DNA of 64,000 bases from positions 1-64,000 of the forward strand of contig NZ_JAEVLT010000015.1 in assembly GCF_024494385.1 (NCBI RefSeq). Reading direction: 5' to 3'. The notes beneath the pieces were generated by a model that searched no databases, had not been told where the DNA came from, and was given only the letters and a program-made list of their open reading frames with translations. The translations under genes were made by a program, and so were the position numbers. Shown one piece after another: positions 37,332-46,117 of the stretch (position 1 is the stretch's first letter; every line of letters begins with the position of its first letter). The DNA is from Bacillus sp. EB600. Its GTDB lineage: Bacteria; Bacillota; Bacilli; Bacillales; Cytobacillaceae.

Positions 37332-37346
37332 AAAAGCGGAAGCGTT
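37331..37346. repeat. Terminal fragment of the dispersed repeat element
   Basis: GAAAAGCGGAAGCGTT directly after the PucR-type gene stop matches the left end of the dispersed elements; the rest of the element is absent. Confidence 0.6.
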
Positions 37347-37353
37347 CATTATA

Positions 37354-37386
37354 GAATAACCTCGTTGCGATAGGAGGTTATTCTTT
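37354..37386 (+). terminator. Terminator of the PucR-type regulator gene
   Basis: GAATAACCTC pairs with GAGGTTATTC (10 bp), followed by TTTTA; it overlaps the 3' end of the convergent 80-codon gene. Confidence 0.75.
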
Positions 37387-37620
37387 TATGAAAACAATTT
37401 CATCATTTAAACAGTTTTGGCAGCTGTATAAGTGGGGACACTTATGTTGTGCATGGGTATCAGGATATCCATCCTCCATTTTCATTAATTCTATATCCAT
37501 GTAAGGACTATAATCATCGTAATAATCCATTACTTTTCCCCGATCAAGCATTTCATTTCCACAATGTTTACATCTAATATTGATTGTTCGTAATCCATTA
37601 CATATTGGACAAATCGGCAT
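37378..37620 (-). CDS. Small zinc-ribbon-like protein
   Basis: 80 aa with CPIC near the start, CKHC at about 17-20, and C-terminal CPHLYSCQNC, i.e. enough Cys/His for one or two zinc sites. The middle is acidic with several Tyr and Asp. Function is unknown. GGGTG precedes the ATG. Cysteine spacing supports a real protein. Confidence 0.7.
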   Translation of the reverse strand: MPICPICNGLRTINIRCKHCGNEMLDRGKVMDYYDDYSPYMDIELMKMEDGYPDTHAQHKCPHLYSCQNCLNDEIVFIKE

Positions 37621-37971
37621 ATACTCACACCCTTTATCATTTAACTATTTCTTATAGTTTGTGTTATTAGCTAATCGGTATGTAAAAGGCTTTTGGCGGT
37701 ATAAATTACCAATAATAAAAAAGAATAGGTCCATTTGTTTTAAACATAATAAACAGTACAAAGCAAATTTAAGCTTTAGCACCAAAAATCAAGTGAGTTA
37801 AGAATTATGGCCATATTAAACGATTGTTTCTCCTGATAATTAATGATTTATCAAAGTTATTTTTAAACATTGATAATATGGGTTAGGCCGTGGTGGCAAT
37901 GGATTTATTTTTCCATAAGTGGTTCAATTCCATACTAACCCCAAAATTATAAAGAGGAGTGTTATTCATTT
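37621..37971. promoter_or_regulatory. sspB upstream region with sigma-G-like -10
   Basis: 351 bp, AT-rich, no ORF. CATACTA at 37931-37937 equals the sigma-G -10 consensus and lies about 35 bp before the sspB start, as expected for a forespore gene. A good -35 at 17-18 bp was not found, so the promoter call is tentative. Confidence 0.4.
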
Positions 37972-38175
37972 ATGGCAAACAATAGCAACTCTAATCAACT
38001 TCTTGTCCCAGGCGTACAACAAGCACTTGATCAAATGAAGTATGAAATTGCTTCAGAGTTTGGAGTTCAATTAGGAGCAGATACTACATCTCGTGCCAAT
38101 GGTTCTGTTGGAGGAGAAATTACAAAACGCCTTGTTTCAATGGCTGAATCACAACTTGGCGGATTCCAACGTTAA
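37972..38175 (+). CDS. sspB: Alpha/beta-type small acid-soluble spore protein
   Basis: 67 aa DNA-binding spore protein that coats forespore DNA and is degraded by Gpr at germination. Both signatures are present: [31 protein letters not shown], including the Gpr cleavage region around FGVQLGA. GAGGAG precedes the ATG. The name sspB is based on position near yheCD and yheG in B. subtilis; sequence alone cannot separate SspA, SspB and paralogues. Confidence 0.95.
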   Translation: MANNSNSNQLLVPGVQQALDQMKYEIASEFGVQLGADTTSRANGSVGGEITKRLVSMAESQLGGFQR

Positions 38176-38204
38176 TTTATTAAATTAAATTGAATAAAAT
38201 GGCT

Positions 38205-38231
38205 GAGCCCCTTCCGTTTTGGAAGGGGCTC
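38205..38231 (+). terminator. Terminator of sspB
   Basis: GAGCCCCTTCC pairs with GGAAGGGGCTC (11 bp) around GTTTT; the flanks AATGG and CCATT may extend the stem. Confidence 0.8.
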
Positions 38232-38242
38232 CATTAATTCAA

Positions 38243-38267
38243 AAAAAATGCAGACATTTGTCTGCAA
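38243..38267 (-). terminator. Terminator of the 26-aa gene
   Basis: GCAGAC-attt-GTCTGC (38250-38265) followed on the minus strand by eight T. It lies just after the stop of the tiny minus-strand ORF and supports it. Confidence 0.75.
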
Positions 38268-38268
38268 C

Positions 38269-38349
38269 TTAAGGTTTAGCAATCATATATACGATATAAT
38301 AAGCAAGAATCATAACACTTCCAATGGCTAGAACAACCGAGAAATCCAT
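38269..38349 (-). CDS. Tiny single-helix membrane protein (26 aa)
   Basis: Start MDFSVVLAIGSVMILAYYIV, end MIAKP: essentially one membrane helix. GGGGTGGGG lies before the ATG and a strong terminator lies immediately after the stop, so this is likely a real short gene. It occupies the place of yheF between sspB and yheG in B. subtilis, but identity with YheF is not established. Confidence 0.55.
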   Translation of the reverse strand: MDFSVVLAIGSVMILAYYIVYMIAKP

Positions 38350-38461
38350 TTTTCCCCACCCCATTAAGAATATTTATGTAAATTTATTTTCAATTTAACA
38401 TAATTCAGACCTTTTTAAAGTAGAGAAAGCTTCTGTTTTGTGACAATGGAGTGAATATTTT

Positions 38462-39082
38462 ATGAATTTTTGTCTTTTAGGTGCCACAGGGCGAGTAGGT
38501 TCCGTCATCTTGGAAAGTGCTTTGTCCCAACACCATTTCGTTCATGTCGTTGTAAGGGACAGAAATAAACTAACGATCGACCATCCTAACCTTCAGGTTA
38601 TTGAAGGAAATGCTTTAAATGAAAAAGATTTAGCTGAAGCGTTAAAGGGGACCAATGCGGTGATCAGCGCTCTGAATACCGATGGCAGCACCACTCTTTC
38701 CAATGCCACGCCAATCATTGTAAACCAAATGAAAATGCAGGGTATTCAGAGGATTATTACGATTGGCACTGCCGGTATCCTTCAGGCCCGTTCGAATCCC
38801 CGCATTTATCGGTTTCAGGCAGCTGAATCAAAACGAAAAACAACAAAGGATGCTGAAGAACATTTAAAAGCTTACATAACTTTAAAAGATTCCGGACTAG
38901 ATTGGACCATTGTCTGCCCGACGTATTTACCTACAGGTGAAAGAATGGGGGTCTATCGATACGAGAAAAATTATCTCCCGCTAAACCCATCATCTATTTC
39001 TATTTATGACACAGCTGATTTTGCTTATAAGCAGCTTGAGAGTCGAGAATTTATCAGGGAGCGCGTTGGGTTAACCTATTAA
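38462..39082 (+). CDS. yheG: NAD(P)-binding protein YheG
   Basis: Atypical short-chain dehydrogenase/NmrA-like Rossmann protein, 206 aa. It starts MNFCLLGATGRVGSVIL with the GATGRVG dinucleotide motif and has VVVRDRNKL after strand 2 and VISALNTDGS near the cofactor. Size and position match B. subtilis YheG. The substrate is unknown. The ATG has a weak site (GGAG far upstream). Confidence 0.85.
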   Translation: MNFCLLGATGRVGSVILESALSQHHFVHVVVRDRNKLTIDHPNLQVIEGNALNEKDLAEALKGTNAVISALNTDGSTTLSNATPIIVNQMKMQGIQRIITIGTAGILQARSNPRIYRFQAAESKRKTTKDAEEHLKAYITLKDSGLDWTIVCPTYLPTGERMGVYRYEKNYLPLNPSSISIYDTADFAYKQLESREFIRERVGLTY

Positions 39083-39221
39083 TTCCGATTTGGGAGTCCT
39101 GTTTTGATCCAGATCTTTATTCAAATGAGCCCTTGACGGTCACCACACCTTTTTCAACCATAACCTTGCACAGGGCAATGACAGTATGAATGGTAAAATC
39201 AGCTTTAAACATTTGTACAAA

Positions 39222-39250
39222 AAGAAAAAAAGGCGCGGAATCATCCTCGC
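39222..39250 (-). terminator. Terminator of the XRE regulator gene
   Basis: GGCGAGG and CCGCGCC arms (one mismatch) followed by seven T on the minus strand, directly after the stop codon. Confidence 0.7.
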
Positions 39251-39733
39251 CTACTTCTCACTTTTCTTCTTAGTTTTATTTTTAGCACTTGTTAATTCCT
39301 TGAAGCGCAACCGCGAATACGATTCATCAAAACTGCTAAAGATTCGATAGCTTTTTTCATCTATAATTCGAAAGTGTTTACTAAGAATGTTTTGCTGCAG
39401 GATATAATCATTTTTCTTTGCAAGCTGTTTCCACCACACCCTAGGACTGAACGTTTTTCTTTTGCGAAAATCAATCCCCTCCCGAGCCACTGTTTCCAAT
39501 ACCTCAAGCGGCTCACTTCCAAACAAAAAAAGAACCGTTTCCGTTTCCCGAAACAAAGCACAAATGGATACCACAGTCGACCAGTTGGCATGGACTCGGC
39601 CCTTTTCAATTTGTACAAGGGTCTTCTTAGAAATACCAACTATTTCAGCCATTTTATCCTGTGTATAGCCGGCTTCTGTCCGGATCAGCCGAAGTTTATC
39701 CGACACCTGGATAATAATTTCTTCCCTGTTCAC
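39251..39733 (-). CDS. XRE-family transcriptional regulator
   Basis: 160 aa. N-terminal HTH: LRLIRTEAGYTQDKMAEIVGISKKTLVQIEKGR. It is followed by a region of unknown function with basic residues (KRKTFSPRVWWKQLAKKND) and a Lys-rich tail. GTG start with GGAAGGG upstream. Targets unknown; it stands alone between yheG and feo. Confidence 0.85.
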   Translation of the reverse strand: MNREEIIIQVSDKLRLIRTEAGYTQDKMAEIVGISKKTLVQIEKGRVHANWSTVVSICALFRETETVLFLFGSEPLEVLETVAREGIDFRKRKTFSPRVWWKQLAKKNDYILQQNILSKHFRIIDEKSYRIFSSFDESYSRLRFKELTSAKNKTKKKSEK

Positions 39734-39808
39734 TTAAGGCCCTTCCCTTCGTTTCTCTAAGTGTAATTTTAAACAAATATATTTATTTTTTAAAGTGTCC
39801 TGCTGCAA

Positions 39809-39838
39809 AAAAACTGCTGTCGGACTGACAGCAGTTTT
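39809..39838 (-). terminator. Terminator of the feo operon
   Basis: AAAACTGCTGTC (39810-39821) pairs with GACAGCAGTTTT (39827-39838) around GGACT; T-run on the minus strand. Confidence 0.85.
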
Positions 39839-39841
39839 TGA

Positions 39842-39994
39842 TTACTTACTTATAGGTACTTCACAATTGCTTGAACATGATTCATTAATTGAACATGCCG
39901 CACATTTTCCTTTTTTCGACTTTTTGATAAATCGTGTAAAGGCCCAGCCTGCATAACCAAAAATAGCTGTGCCAATCACAATGCTGGCAATCAT
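39842..39994 (-). CDS. FeoB-associated Cys-rich membrane protein
   Basis: 50 aa: one N-terminal membrane helix (IASIVIGTAIFGYAGWAF), a basic linker (RFIKKSKKGK), then CAACSINESCSSNC. This is the layout of the small Cys-rich protein found after feoB in many Firmicutes (FeoC/FeoB-associated type). GAGGTGGG precedes the ATG. It is 21 bp downstream of feoB and before the operon terminator. Probably iron handling or FeoB stabilisation; inferred. Confidence 0.85.
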   Translation of the reverse strand: MIASIVIGTAIFGYAGWAFTRFIKKSKKGKCAACSINESCSSNCEVPISK

Positions 39995-40015
39995 ATGTCC
40001 CACCTCTTTTTATTT

Positions 40016-42019
40016 TTACGCCAATCCAAGTAATCTACCGCCTTGATAAATGACAATGGATAAAATATAGGCAATGGCAAGTGCATAGATGATGGAAAAG
40101 GCTGTCCATTTTTTTGAAGCTGTTTCTTTATAGATTGTAGCTGTTGTTGCTAAGCATGGAATATATAACAAGATAAAGACCATAAAGCTAAATGCGGCAA
40201 GTGGTGTATAATAGCCCGTAAGAATTCCTTGCAAGCTTCCACCCTTTGGCACAAAGTAAATAATATTCATCGTCGAAATAATCGATTCTTTTGCTAAAAA
40301 ACCTGTTATTAGAGAAGCCGATGCCTGCCATGTTCCAAATCCAATCGGTGTGAAAAGTGGAGCAATCACATTGCCGACTGCTGCAAGATAGCTATCGTCC
40401 ATGTTAACCTTTAAGCCGCCAGGTCCAGCATAGGACAAAAGCCAGATGAACACGGACCCCGCAAAAATAAAGGTACCCGCTTTTCGAATAAACCCTTTTC
40501 CTTTATCCCAGGTACTTCTCCATAATGATTGGAACTGCGGCAGCCGATATGGCGGCAGTTCAATCACAAACAAAGAGGTTTCCGACTTTAATATTGTCGA
40601 AGAAAAAATCTTTGCTAAAATTAACGCAACAACAATTCCTAACACATAAAGACTCAAAACAATCATGGCCTTATGTCCAGCAAAAAAGCCGCCAACAAAT
40701 AGTGCATAAACAGGCAGTCGTGCAGAACAGGACATTAATGGTGTTAGTAGAACAGTTAGGAGCCTTTCCCGTGGCGTTTCAATTGTTCGGGCTGCCATAA
40801 TTCCAGGAACGTTGCAGCCAAATCCAATAATCATCGGTATAAAGGCCTTACCGTTTAGTCCAACTGATTCCATTACTCGGTCCATGACTAGTGCAACACG
40901 GGCCATATAGCCGGAATCCTCTAATAGTGAAATAAAGAAAAATAGAATAAAAATTTGCGGAACAAAAACAAGCACACCGCCAACACCTGCTATTAATCCA
41001 TTGATAATAAGATCATGGATAAAGGTCGAAGCATGAATCATACTTAAGACTTTCTCCATGCCAACTGTTAGCGGGCCAGTAAAAAATGAATCCAGGACAT
41101 CCGAAAGCGGTGTTCCAAGCCAATCAAAGGTTAGCATAAACATAAAATACATAAGCAATAAAAAGATGGGCATCCCTAGGTATCGGTTCGTCACAATCGC
41201 GTCAATTTTTTCAGTTAAAGGTATTTTAGCATTACTTTTACTGACAGCTTCAGAAACGATTTGATCAATCGCTTCCTTTCTTTTTAAGTAAATATAATGA
41301 GCAAGTGTTTTGCCTTTCAACTGCGGACTTAGCTTTCCTTCCAAATTTGAAAAAATAACTTCTAGTTTTTCAGCTTCTAAGATTTGAACCAGGTAGTCTT
41401 TAACATATTTATTTCCTTCAAACCATTGGAGGGCAAGCCATCTTAATGAATGTTTTGTTTTTCCGCTGATTTGACTTGATAGGAGGTCAATTGCTTCTTC
41501 GACTTCCGCTCCATAATAGACAAGACCTTTGCTAGTTGCTTGTCCCTTTTTAGTGGAAATAACTTGTATTAACTGGTCACAACCCTGGCCACTTCGGGCC
41601 ACAACAGGGACCACAGGGACCCCCAGAGTCTTTGAAAGTCTGTCTACATCAATATCAATACCGCGTTTGCGTGCAACGTCAACCATATTAAGACCAATAA
41701 GCACAGGTCTTTGGAATTCAAACAGCTGCAATGTTAAATGTAAATTACGCTCCAGCTGCGAAGCGTCCAAAATATTAAGTAATTGATCGATTGGATCATT
41801 CAGAAAGAAAGATGTTACAACCCCTTCATCCTTTGACAACGGATTCAGCGTATAAACACCTGGCAAGTCAATTAATCTTCCAATATTATTTTTAACTACT
41901 CCAACCTTTTTCTCGACAGTAACGCCACTCCAATTTCCTACATATTCATAGGAACCCGTTAAATTATTGAACAATGAAGTTTTCCCAGTATTGGGGTTAC
42001 CAATTAGAGCAATCTCCAT
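40016..42019 (-). CDS. feoB: Ferrous iron transport protein FeoB
   Basis: Fe2+ permease with an N-terminal G domain: G1 GNPNTGKTSLFN (residues 7-18), G3 DLPGVYTL, G4 NMVD. The C-terminal membrane domain contains the Gate repeats GFGCNVPGIMAARTIETPRERLLT and CSARLPVYALF, with conserved Cys in both. 667 aa is standard. It overlaps the feoA stop by 1 bp (TAATG). Confidence 0.98.
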   Translation of the reverse strand: MEIALIGNPNTGKTSLFNNLTGSYEYVGNWSGVTVEKKVGVVKNNIGRLIDLPGVYTLNPLSKDEGVVTSFFLNDPIDQLLNILDASQLERNLHLTLQLFEFQRPVLIGLNMVDVARKRGIDIDVDRLSKTLGVPVVPVVARSGQGCDQLIQVISTKKGQATSKGLVYYGAEVEEAIDLLSSQISGKTKHSLRWLALQWFEGNKYVKDYLVQILEAEKLEVIFSNLEGKLSPQLKGKTLAHYIYLKRKEAIDQIVSEAVSKSNAKIPLTEKIDAIVTNRYLGMPIFLLLMYFMFMLTFDWLGTPLSDVLDSFFTGPLTVGMEKVLSMIHASTFIHDLIINGLIAGVGGVLVFVPQIFILFFFISLLEDSGYMARVALVMDRVMESVGLNGKAFIPMIIGFGCNVPGIMAARTIETPRERLLTVLLTPLMSCSARLPVYALFVGGFFAGHKAMIVLSLYVLGIVVALILAKIFSSTILKSETSLFVIELPPYRLPQFQSLWRSTWDKGKGFIRKAGTFIFAGSVFIWLLSYAGPGGLKVNMDDSYLAAVGNVIAPLFTPIGFGTWQASASLITGFLAKESIISTMNIIYFVPKGGSLQGILTGYYTPLAAFSFMVFILLYIPCLATTATIYKETASKKWTAFSIIYALAIAYILSIVIYQGGRLLGLA

Positions 42020-42243
42020 TATAACCTCTCCACTTCAATTTGATTTGCCTCTTTCCGACGAATTCCGATACATTGTCCGCACGACTCAATCATTATTGGA
42101 CCGCCAAATGGCATAGCAGATTTTAAAGAAACTTCGGAGCCCTCTGTAAAGCCCAGGTCAAGTAAGCGTCTTTGCACAAGATGACTAACATGGGACAAAT
42201 TAATTATTTTTGCTTTTTCTCCTGCTTTTAATCCAGCAATCAT
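42019..42243 (-). CDS. feoA: Ferrous iron transport protein FeoA
   Basis: 74-aa SH3-like protein required with FeoB. It contains LVQRRLLDLGFTEGSEV and GPIMIESCGQCIGIRRKEA. Start ATG at 42243 with AAAGGGTGA upstream. First gene of the feo operon with a Fur box 30 bp upstream. Confidence 0.96.
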   Translation of the reverse strand: MIAGLKAGEKAKIINLSHVSHLVQRRLLDLGFTEGSEVSLKSAMPFGGPIMIESCGQCIGIRRKEANQIEVERL

Positions 42244-42564
42244 CTATCTATCACCCTTTAAATTTGTTAATTGAGAATGATTATCTTTTATATCGTTATT
42301 TTACCATTAAATCATACCTATCGTCACTTCTATATTGTGACAAAAATTTGAATTCGCTTCTTTGTTGATGTAGAAATATAAGGAATTCTGTTGCAAATAC
42401 ACTCATTTGCACTGTTTCTGTATGAATTTAGTCCTATTTTTTCAATAAATAGATATAATCCTATGTCATTAGTGTTATTTTTTCTTATAATAAAAGGGAT
42501 ATGTGGGCTTGTCAGCGAATAATTTGTCCATGAAGGTTTGCCATTATTAGTAGGAGGAAAACAA
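42244..42564. promoter_or_regulatory. feoA upstream region with Fur box
   Basis: TGAGAATGATTATCT (42272-42286) matches the 15-bp Fur box TGATAATNATTATCA at 12 of the 14 defined positions, so iron repression of feo is likely. The rest of the 321-bp gap to the divergent histidine kinase is AT-rich, with no ORF; a kinase promoter is not obvious. Confidence 0.75.
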
Positions 42565-43713
42565 ATGCAGGCAGATACAAAGACACATTTATTGTTTTTT
42601 TTACAAAAATATAGAGAAGAATTGTTAAAAGAATGGGGTAAATCAGTGATCATCTCTGAAATAGACCCATATAAAGAAGAAATAAGAAAAAATGGGGAAA
42701 AATTTTTTGATTTAGTTATTGATTGTTTTACATTATCCAACACAGATCTAATGAAAAGGATTCATAAACTTGCCATTCATATTGCTGAAGAAAGAGTAAA
42801 AGCGGACGTTAATATGGGGGAATTTGTTTACAACGTTAATCTTGGCAGGACCATTTTTTTCAGTTACTTAAGTAAAGTTGGCTTGGATTGGGACATTTTG
42901 CAAGGGGCTATCAACAAAATCAACTGCATTTTTGATAAGTTCCTGTACTATGCCATTTCACATTTTGCAGAAGCCCAAAATAAAATCATCAAAGAAAAGA
43001 CGCAATTTATTGATTCAACCCATCAGGATAGATTAACACTTCTTGGACAAATGACATCTAGTTTTATCCACGAATTCCGCAATCCACTTACATCAATAAA
43101 TGGCTTTATTCAATTACTTAAAGCTGACCATCCCGACATGAAATATTTAGACATCATTTCCAGCGAATTAGATCAATTAAATTTCCGAATCTCCCAATTC
43201 CTGCTCTTGTCTAAAAAAGATTTAATTGGAAAGGAAAAAGCAGTCTTCAGTCTCAATCAGTTAATTGAAGAAGTTTTAAACTTTCTTTATCCAAGCATCC
43301 TCGATGGTAAAGTAAAAATCATCAAAGATTTATGTGACGATACTTCTCTCTATGGATATGCTGATGAAATAAGACAGGTTTTTATTAATATAATTTTTAA
43401 CGCAATCGATGTTTTTGGACACCAACCAAATTTAAATCCTCTAGTTGAAATCAAGAGTTATCATGATAATAAAGCATATATATATATAGATATTTCCAAT
43501 AATGGGCCAATGATTCCTGAAGAATTACGAAAAACAATTTTTGAGCCTTTCTTTACAACTAAAAAGCTTGGAACAGGACTTGGTTTATTTGTCTGTAAAG
43601 AAATTATTGAAAAGCATAAAGGTGAACTGAGCTGTGATTCTAACCCCAAAAAGACAACTTTCACCATAAAGCTGCCAGTAGCTGCCCAACTTGAAGAATT
43701 ACATGGAAGATAA
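42565..43713 (+). CDS. Soluble sensor histidine kinase with RsbR-type N-terminus
   Basis: 382 aa without membrane segments. The N-terminal 150 residues (EELLKEWGKSVIIS ... RVKADVNMGEFV) resemble the helical RsbR/RsbRD N-terminal sensor domain. HisKA follows with an intact H-box SFIHEFRNPLTSINGF. The ATPase has N-box IIFNAID, FEPFFTTKKLGTGLGLFVCK and a C-terminal PKKTTFTIKLP strand. ATG at 42565 has AGGAGG; the 9-codon extension is rejected. No response regulator is adjacent, which fits an orphan phosphorelay (sporulation-type) kinase; inferred. Confidence 0.85.
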   Translation: MQADTKTHLLFFLQKYREELLKEWGKSVIISEIDPYKEEIRKNGEKFFDLVIDCFTLSNTDLMKRIHKLAIHIAEERVKADVNMGEFVYNVNLGRTIFFSYLSKVGLDWDILQGAINKINCIFDKFLYYAISHFAEAQNKIIKEKTQFIDSTHQDRLTLLGQMTSSFIHEFRNPLTSINGFIQLLKADHPDMKYLDIISSELDQLNFRISQFLLLSKKDLIGKEKAVFSLNQLIEEVLNFLYPSILDGKVKIIKDLCDDTSLYGYADEIRQVFINIIFNAIDVFGHQPNLNPLVEIKSYHDNKAYIYIDISNNGPMIPEELRKTIFEPFFTTKKLGTGLGLFVCKEIIEKHKGELSCDSNPKKTTFTIKLPVAAQLEELHGR

Positions 43714-43746
43714 AACCGAACTCTTTAGTTACGTTTGGTTTTATCT
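43709..43746 (+). terminator. Terminator of the histidine kinase gene
   Basis: GATAAAACCGAAC pairs with GTTTGGTTTTATC (one mismatch) and is followed by a T-run. Confidence 0.85.
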
Positions 43747-43831
43747 TTTTTTGTTTGACCAATCTTCCAAGTTAGCAAGTTTCTACATAGATTAAATTAG
43801 GCAGTTAAATTCATGTTTGGGAGAGTAAGCT

Positions 43832-44386
43832 ATGTTTACATTAAAGGTAGATCAGGAAATTGAACTTCAATTATTCCAACCACAGGATTCAACAAAGCTT
43901 TATCAGCTAGTTGAAGAAAATCGTGAACATTTGCGTGAATGGCTTCCTTGGGTAGAAAATATGACAACTCCCTTTCACTACGATTCCATTATTTCCATTT
44001 GGCTTCGACAATTCGCTGAAAACAATGGATTTAATGTTGGGATTATTTATAGAGGAGAACTCGTCGGATCAATTGGTTTACACCAAATTGATTGGCACAA
44101 TAAGCTAACAAGTGTTGGTTATTTTCTTGCCAAAAAGGCAGAGGGACGAGGGATTATGACGAGAACTGTTCAATCGATCCTAAATTACGCGTTTATGGAT
44201 TTAGGTTTAAATCGAGTTGAAATCCGCTGTGGAGAAAATAATAATAAAAGTCGGGCTATTCCTGAAAGACTAGGTTTTGTTAAGGAAGGAAAAATTAGAG
44301 AGGGAGAAAATTTGTTAGGGCATTACCATGATCTATATATATACAGCATGCTTGCTCGAGATTGGCTCAGGTTTTCACATCAATGA
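43832..44386 (+). CDS. GNAT acetyltransferase, RimJ/RimL (YdaF-like) type
   Basis: 184 aa. Typical start LRLFQP-like (IELQLFQPQDSTKLYQLV), HLREWLPWV, then acetyl-CoA loop KKAEGRGIMTRTVQSIL and the C-terminal NKSRAIPERLGFVKEGKIRE. These match ribosomal-protein serine/alanine N-acetyltransferase paralogues such as B. subtilis YdaF. Substrate unknown. GGGAG precedes the ATG. Confidence 0.9.
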   Translation: MFTLKVDQEIELQLFQPQDSTKLYQLVEENREHLREWLPWVENMTTPFHYDSIISIWLRQFAENNGFNVGIIYRGELVGSIGLHQIDWHNKLTSVGYFLAKKAEGRGIMTRTVQSILNYAFMDLGLNRVEIRCGENNNKSRAIPERLGFVKEGKIREGENLLGHYHDLYIYSMLARDWLRFSHQ

Positions 44387-44558
44387 TATTTTTGATTTTT
44401 CAAATGAACAGCGATAAAATTAATTTGTAATGAGCACTATTCACCACTTGCTAGCCAAATTGGCGGCTTTTTTCATTTCTTCCCTTAGCTTAAAAATTAC
44501 ATAGTTAAGTAGGAAATGGAAAGTAAGGTCATAATACAAAATAGAGAAAACTGTACGT

Positions 44559-44594
44559 GGAGGTGACAGCCTTACATCTGTAAGGTGTCAAATG
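44559..44594 (+). promoter_or_regulatory. Hairpin between Shine-Dalgarno and start codon, CNNM gene 1
   Basis: GGAGGTG (44559-44565) is followed by a stem-loop GACA-g-CCTTAC-atct-GTAAGG-TGTC (44565-44589), then AA and the ATG at 44592. The linear distance from GGAGGT to ATG is 27 nt. The hairpin would either bridge this distance or sequester a second site, AAGGTG, in its 3' arm. The same arrangement precedes the paralogue at 46612. Confidence 0.6.
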
Positions 44595-45899
44595 GTCCTA
44601 ATGAATTTACTAATAATCGGAATACTTATCGCTTTTACCGCGTTTTTCGTTACATCTGAATTTGCCATGATCAAAGTTCGTACGACTAGAATTGATCAAT
44701 TACTTTCTGAAGGTAATGCGAAAGCGGAATCGGCCAAAAAGGTAATATCTAATTTAGACGGATATTTATCAGCCACTCAGGTAGGGATTACCATTACTTC
44801 TTTAATTCTTGGCTGGCTTGGTGAGCCAACGATTCGAAAAATATTAGATCCAATTTTTGCGAAAATTGATATGCCATTATCAGTTGAGCAAGTTCTTTCT
44901 TTTATCCTGGCCTTTTTACTGATTACTTTTTTTAATGTTGTCCTTGGAGAATTGGCCCCAAAAACATTTGCTATTCAAAAATCGGAAAGTATCATCTTGA
45001 GTTTCGCACCACCCCTAATCTTATTTCATCGAATTATGTACCCATTTATTTGGATACTTAATCGATCAGCAAGATTCGTAACGGGACTGTTTGGATTACA
45101 TCCGATCTCAGGACAAGAAGTCGTTCTTTCGGAGGAAGAACTCCGAATGATCCTCTCTGAAAGCTATAAAAGCGGGGAGATCAATCAGTCAGAATATCGA
45201 TATGTCAATAAAATTTTTGAATTTGACAATCGAATTGCGAAGGAAATAATGGTGCCGCGGACAGAAATGATTACCTTTGCAAAAGATTCAACCATGAAAG
45301 AAATTCTCGATACTATTAAGGAGGAAGGATACACTAGATATCCAGTGATTGATGGTGATAAAGACAATATTTTAGGGATTGTAAATATTAAAGAGGTATT
45401 AACGGATTGTATTGAACAAAAGTGTGTGGAAGATAATCCATTGGTTCCTTATATAAAACCCGTCATGCACGTGATTGAAACCATTCCCATTCAGGAGCTA
45501 TTAGTCAAGCTGCAAAAAAGCCGCTCTCATATGGCAGTTTTGTCTGATGAATACGGAGGTACTGCTGGTCTCGTTACGGTTGAAGATATTCTCGAGGAGA
45601 TTGTCGGCGAAATCCGTGATGAATTTGATGTAGACGAGCTTCCACTTATCCAGAAAAAAGGAGAAGGCCATTACATACTAGATGGGAAAGTACTCATTGA
45701 AGAGGTAAATGATCTTTTAGGTACAACCATTGAGGAGGATGAACTCGATACAATCGGTGGATGGTTTTTAGGACAGAAATTTGACATCCAAAAAGGCGAC
45801 ACGATTGAACAAGAAGGGTATTCCTTTGAAATTAAAGAAAACGAAGGACACCATATCATGTATATTGAAGTAAAAATTATAAAAGCGGAAGAGAAGTAA
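44592..45899 (+). CDS. CNNM/CorC-family Mg2+ transporter (YhdP/MpfA-like)
   Basis: 435 aa hemolysin-C-family protein. DUF21/CNNM membrane domain (residues 1-190: SEFAMIKVRTTRIDQL, ATQVGITITSLILGWLGEP, VLGELAPKT), then a CBS pair (IMVPRTEM, TRYPVIDGD, HMAVLSDEYGGTAGLVT), then a CorC_HlyC domain (LDTIGGWFLGQ). B. subtilis YhdP (MpfA) exports Mg2+; the same is inferred. With the following MerR gene and a second CNNM gene it resembles the yhdP-yhdQ-yhdT region. Confidence 0.9.
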   Translation: MVLMNLLIIGILIAFTAFFVTSEFAMIKVRTTRIDQLLSEGNAKAESAKKVISNLDGYLSATQVGITITSLILGWLGEPTIRKILDPIFAKIDMPLSVEQVLSFILAFLLITFFNVVLGELAPKTFAIQKSESIILSFAPPLILFHRIMYPFIWILNRSARFVTGLFGLHPISGQEVVLSEEELRMILSESYKSGEINQSEYRYVNKIFEFDNRIAKEIMVPRTEMITFAKDSTMKEILDTIKEEGYTRYPVIDGDKDNILGIVNIKEVLTDCIEQKCVEDNPLVPYIKPVMHVIETIPIQELLVKLQKSRSHMAVLSDEYGGTAGLVTVEDILEEIVGEIRDEFDVDELPLIQKKGEGHYILDGKVLIEEVNDLLGTTIEEDELDTIGGWFLGQKFDIQKGDTIEQEGYSFEIKENEGHHIMYIEVKIIKAEEK

Positions 45900-46117
45900 A
45901 AAACGCCGACTAAAAAACTGGCACGTCTTCGCCAACTGAAATTGTTTCCTTAGCCAAAATAACTGCTTCACCGCGTCTCCTCCCAAGGGGACGCTATTTA
46001 TTGAAAAATTAGGCATATTACTTATTGTTCCCCATAAAATGTTGGTAATAACCCATAACTAAACTATAACGTTTGACTGTATGCTTTATATTCTTTATAA
46101 TTATTGTTAATTTTATA

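Noticed and set aside
39117-39212. 31-codon minus-strand ORF (starts MFKADFTIHT) after the XRE gene
   Set aside because: Looks protein-like in part (CKVMVEKGVV) but has no ribosome-binding site and follows a terminator; possibly a gene remnant, not supported as a gene.
44448-44472. Terminator after the GNAT gene
   Set aside because: Only a GCC-aaatt-GGC core with mismatched extension before the T-run; possible but weak.
45973-45994. Terminator after CNNM gene 1
   Set aside because: GCGTC-CC/GG-GACGC arms pair, but no T-run follows on the plus strand; could equally be an unrelated inverted repeat.
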